33,935 nt of DNA from Paenibacillus turpanensis (GTDB lineage Bacteria > Bacillota > Bacilli > Paenibacillales > YIM-B00363). Under the pieces are notes generated by a model. It saw nothing but the letters and a program-made list of their open reading frames with translations, was not told the origin of the DNA and searched no databases. Positions 32,699-33,935 of this stretch are shown here, piece after piece (position 1 is the stretch's first letter; every line of letters starts with the position of its first letter). The position numbers and the translations under genes are program-made. Location: positions 1 to 33,935 of the forward strand of contig NZ_WTLI01000030.1 of NCBI RefSeq assembly GCF_011421635.1. Reading direction: 5' to 3'.

Positions 32699-33066
32699 CA
32701 GAAAAGCCGACAATGGAACAGGCTGACTCGCAGAATTCGGCGACCATAGAGGATTTTGCGAAGCTGGATATACGGGTTGGTACGGTTATTCGTGCAGAGC
32801 CGTTTCCGGAGGCAAGGAAGCCGGCGATAAAGCTGCACATTGATTTTGGGCCGCTTGGGGTGAAACGTTCGAGTGCGCAAATTACGAAGCGATATACTCC
32901 GGAGCAGATCGTCGGCAGGCAGGTCGCGGCGGTTGTGAATTTCCCTGCAAGGAGAATTGCCGGATTTTCTTCGGAGGTGCTAGTCCTCGGCGGAGTGCAT
33001 GAAGAAGGGGACGTTGTGCTGCTCCAGCCGGACACTGCTGTGCCAAACGGTACACCGATCGCGTAA
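32695..33066 (+). CDS. csaA: CsaA-like tRNA-binding-domain protein
   Basis: This 123-residue protein has a tRNA-binding OB fold of the CsaA/EMAP type. It begins with a short acidic tail, then TIEDFAKLDIRVGTVIRAEPFPEARKPAIKL (around 17-47), KRSSAQITKRYTPEQIVGRQVAAVVNFPARRIAGF and SEVLVLGGVHEEGDVVLLQPD. CsaA of B. subtilis is a dimeric chaperone-like protein linked to secretion and also binds tRNA. The start is GTG 32695, which overlaps the stop of the acetyltransferase gene (GTGA), behind GGAGG ten bases upstream. Upstream GTG 32674 and downstream ATG 32713 are less well supported. A terminator follows at 33081. Confidence 0.93.
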   Translation: MTEKPTMEQADSQNSATIEDFAKLDIRVGTVIRAEPFPEARKPAIKLHIDFGPLGVKRSSAQITKRYTPEQIVGRQVAAVVNFPARRIAGFSSEVLVLGGVHEEGDVVLLQPDTAVPNGTPIA

Positions 33067-33080
33067 TGAAAAGGTTGAAA

Positions 33081-33127
33081 GGCAGGAGTGGGTTCCCGGG
33101 CAGGGAGTGCGCTTCCTGCCTTTTTTT
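33081..33127 (+). terminator. Terminator of the aac-csaA operon
   Basis: GGCAGGA (33081-33087) pairs with TCCTGCC (33114-33120), or alternatively GCAGGGA with TTCCTGC, followed by a tract of seven T residues to 33127. It lies 14 bases past the csaA stop. Confidence 0.88.
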
Positions 33128-33287
33128 GTTGCTTTGGTTGGCTGCTTGGGGCTAGCTTATAGGATGGGTACTAACTAATAGATAGTAGGTAAGGCAGTGA
33201 TTTATAGCTGCAGATAGGCAGCTAGGTATGGAGCAAGGCTGCTATTGGAAAAGAGAAGCGCCGTGCCAGGTTATCATGCAGGAACCC

Positions 33288-33645
33288 GAGCGGTTCAGAT
33301 AGGGAGGAGGAAGTGACAAGTAATTGAGCTTTAGGCCTAGGAAGGTCGGACAAGATTAATTGGTTACGAGCGGACCGATTAGGGAGGAGGAAATGACAAG
33401 TATACGGGGGTTAGGCCAAGAAAGGCGGACGAGATTAGTTGGGTACGAGCGGATCAGATAGGGAAGAGGAAGTGACAAGTAAACGGGGGTTAGGCCAAGA
33501 AAGGCGCGATGAGATTAGTTGGGTACGAGCGGGGTCAGATAGGGAGGAGGAATGACAAGTAAACGGGGGTTAGGGCCAAGAAAGGCGGACAAGATTAGTT
33601 GGTTTCGAGCGGGATCAGTTAGGGAGGCGGAATGGACAAGTAGAT
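33288..33645 (+). repeat. Tandem repeat array, about 80-bp unit, 4.5 copies, with SD plus start codons
   Basis: Units begin with GAGCGG at 33288, 33368, 33447, 33527 and 33607 (partial), spaced 80, 79, 80 and 80. Each contains GGGAGGAGGAA or a close variant, a ribosome-binding site placed 2-6 bases before ATG/GTG-ACAAGT, then GGTTAGGCCAAGAAAGGCGG and GATTAGTTGG. The resulting micro-ORFs run 33393-33461 (22 residues), 33472-33555 (27) and 33552-33647 (31); the first copy has only four codons and the last three. The third and fourth overlap as ATGA. The products are Arg/Lys-rich and diverge after an indel. It may be non-coding with chance signals; see findings. Confidence 0.9.
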
Positions 33646-33678
33646 AGGTAGAAAGGGTGGTTGACTATATAGAAACGC

Positions 33679-33711
33679 AAAAGGACAGGGATTTATTCTC
33701 CCTGTCCTTTT
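33679..33711. terminator. Perfect hairpin, probable bidirectional terminator after the repeat array
   Basis: AAAAGGACAGGGA (33679-33691) pairs perfectly with TCCCTGTCCTTTT (33699-33711) around a 7-base loop. The four A and four T ends give U-rich tails on both strands. It lies 31 bases after the last micro-ORF and would end a transcript of the repeat array. Confidence 0.8.
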
Positions 33712-33781
33712 GAATGTTTGTAATTTGCTAAGTGAGCCCCTGTCAGTGACTAATCGGGCGCTTTCAGCCTTGGACGCACGA

Positions 33782-33863
33782 GAGATAATACAAGTAATTT
33801 GTATTATCTCCTGACGGAAGTCAGTTTTGGAGCGAAATAATACAAATAACTGGTACTATTTCG
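33782..33863. repeat. Trio of hairpins with related AATAC palindromes
   Basis: Three stem-loops lie within 82 bases. Hairpin 1 (33782-33810): GAGATAATACAA with TTGTATTATCTC, 12 bp. Hairpin 2 (33811-33824): CTGAC with GTCAG around a GGAA tetraloop. Hairpin 3 (33833-33863): CGAAATAATAC with GTACTATTTCG, one mismatch. Hairpins 1 and 3 share ATAATACAA-N-TAA, so they are copies of one element. The remaining 72 bases to the window edge contain no gene I can support. Confidence 0.75.
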
Positions 33864-33935
33864 AAATATCCTTGGGCAAACCTGCCGAAGAGAGGCGGAT
33901 AACTCATAGGCCCCCTAATTAAACTGGAGTCCTCC

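Noticed and set aside
31505..33645. Tandem repeats considered as CRISPR arrays
   Set aside because: There are no unique spacers; units run head to tail and drift over their whole length, and no cas gene is present.
33864..33909. Resemblance to the 5' part of a c-di-GMP-I (GEMM) riboswitch (GGGCAAACC followed by CGAAGAG)
   Set aside because: The essential GGGACGCAAAGCC half is absent, replaced by GCGGATAACTCATAGGCC, so the aptamer cannot form as known.

Overview
The window reads as chromosome of a spore-forming, low-to-medium G+C Gram-positive bacterium of the Paenibacillus/Bacillales type. The evidence is an alpha/beta-type small acid-soluble spore protein, a NfeD-flotillin pair behind an ECF sigma-W-like promoter, UgtP-like glycolipid glycosyltransferases, DUF3231 and DUF4397 proteins, a Gram-positive RND pump, strong GGAGG ribosome sites and frequent GTG/TTG starts. 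No rRNA, tRNA, CRISPR array, transposase or phage gene was recognised. Assignments come from reading motifs; nothing was searched against a database.

Layout. 1-2.8 kb: two related small proteins of unknown function, a truncated sigma-factor-like protein, an AraC regulator and a small acidic protein. 2.8-6.2 kb: a MoxR AAA+ ATPase and VWA protein pair resembling RavA-ViaA. 6.4-7.7 kb: a Gfo/Idh/MocA oxidoreductase and a divergent SASP. 8.0-10.3 kb: the NfeD-flotillin membrane-domain operon with its own promoter and terminator. 10.4-12.4 kb: DUF3231 and DUF4397 proteins. 12.4-17.05 kb, minus strand: a PAP2 lipid phosphatase, two tandem UgtP-like glycosyltransferases, an MFS transporter and a zinc-ribbon membrane protein, which together look like a glycolipid synthesis and export operon. 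Pho-box-like repeats lie upstream.

17.3-19.4 kb holds an OmpR-type two-component system. It is followed at 19,503 by a short gene missed by usual length cut-offs. This encodes a double-glycine-leader peptide with a small, very basic, Cys-free core and has its own terminator. 19.8-20.9 kb is an AT-rich PadR-VanZ pair with a large palindromic operator. 21.1-27.4 kb is an RND efflux operon: permease, lipoprotein adaptor and a large secreted partner. 27.4-31.3 kb, minus strand: an EamA transporter, bactofilin, an M23 peptidase, thymidine kinase and a stand-alone sensor-domain membrane protein.

31.4-33.9 kb is unusual. An aac(3)-like acetyltransferase gene, translationally coupled to a csaA-like gene, is flanked by two purine-rich tandem repeat arrays (about 26 bp and about 80 bp units). 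Several units of the second array carry a ribosome-binding site, a start codon and a micro-ORF. A series of hairpins follows at the right edge. The best leads for something undescribed are the orphan RiPP-like or signal peptide gene, the 80-bp array with its micro-ORFs, and the RND operon with its secreted third protein.
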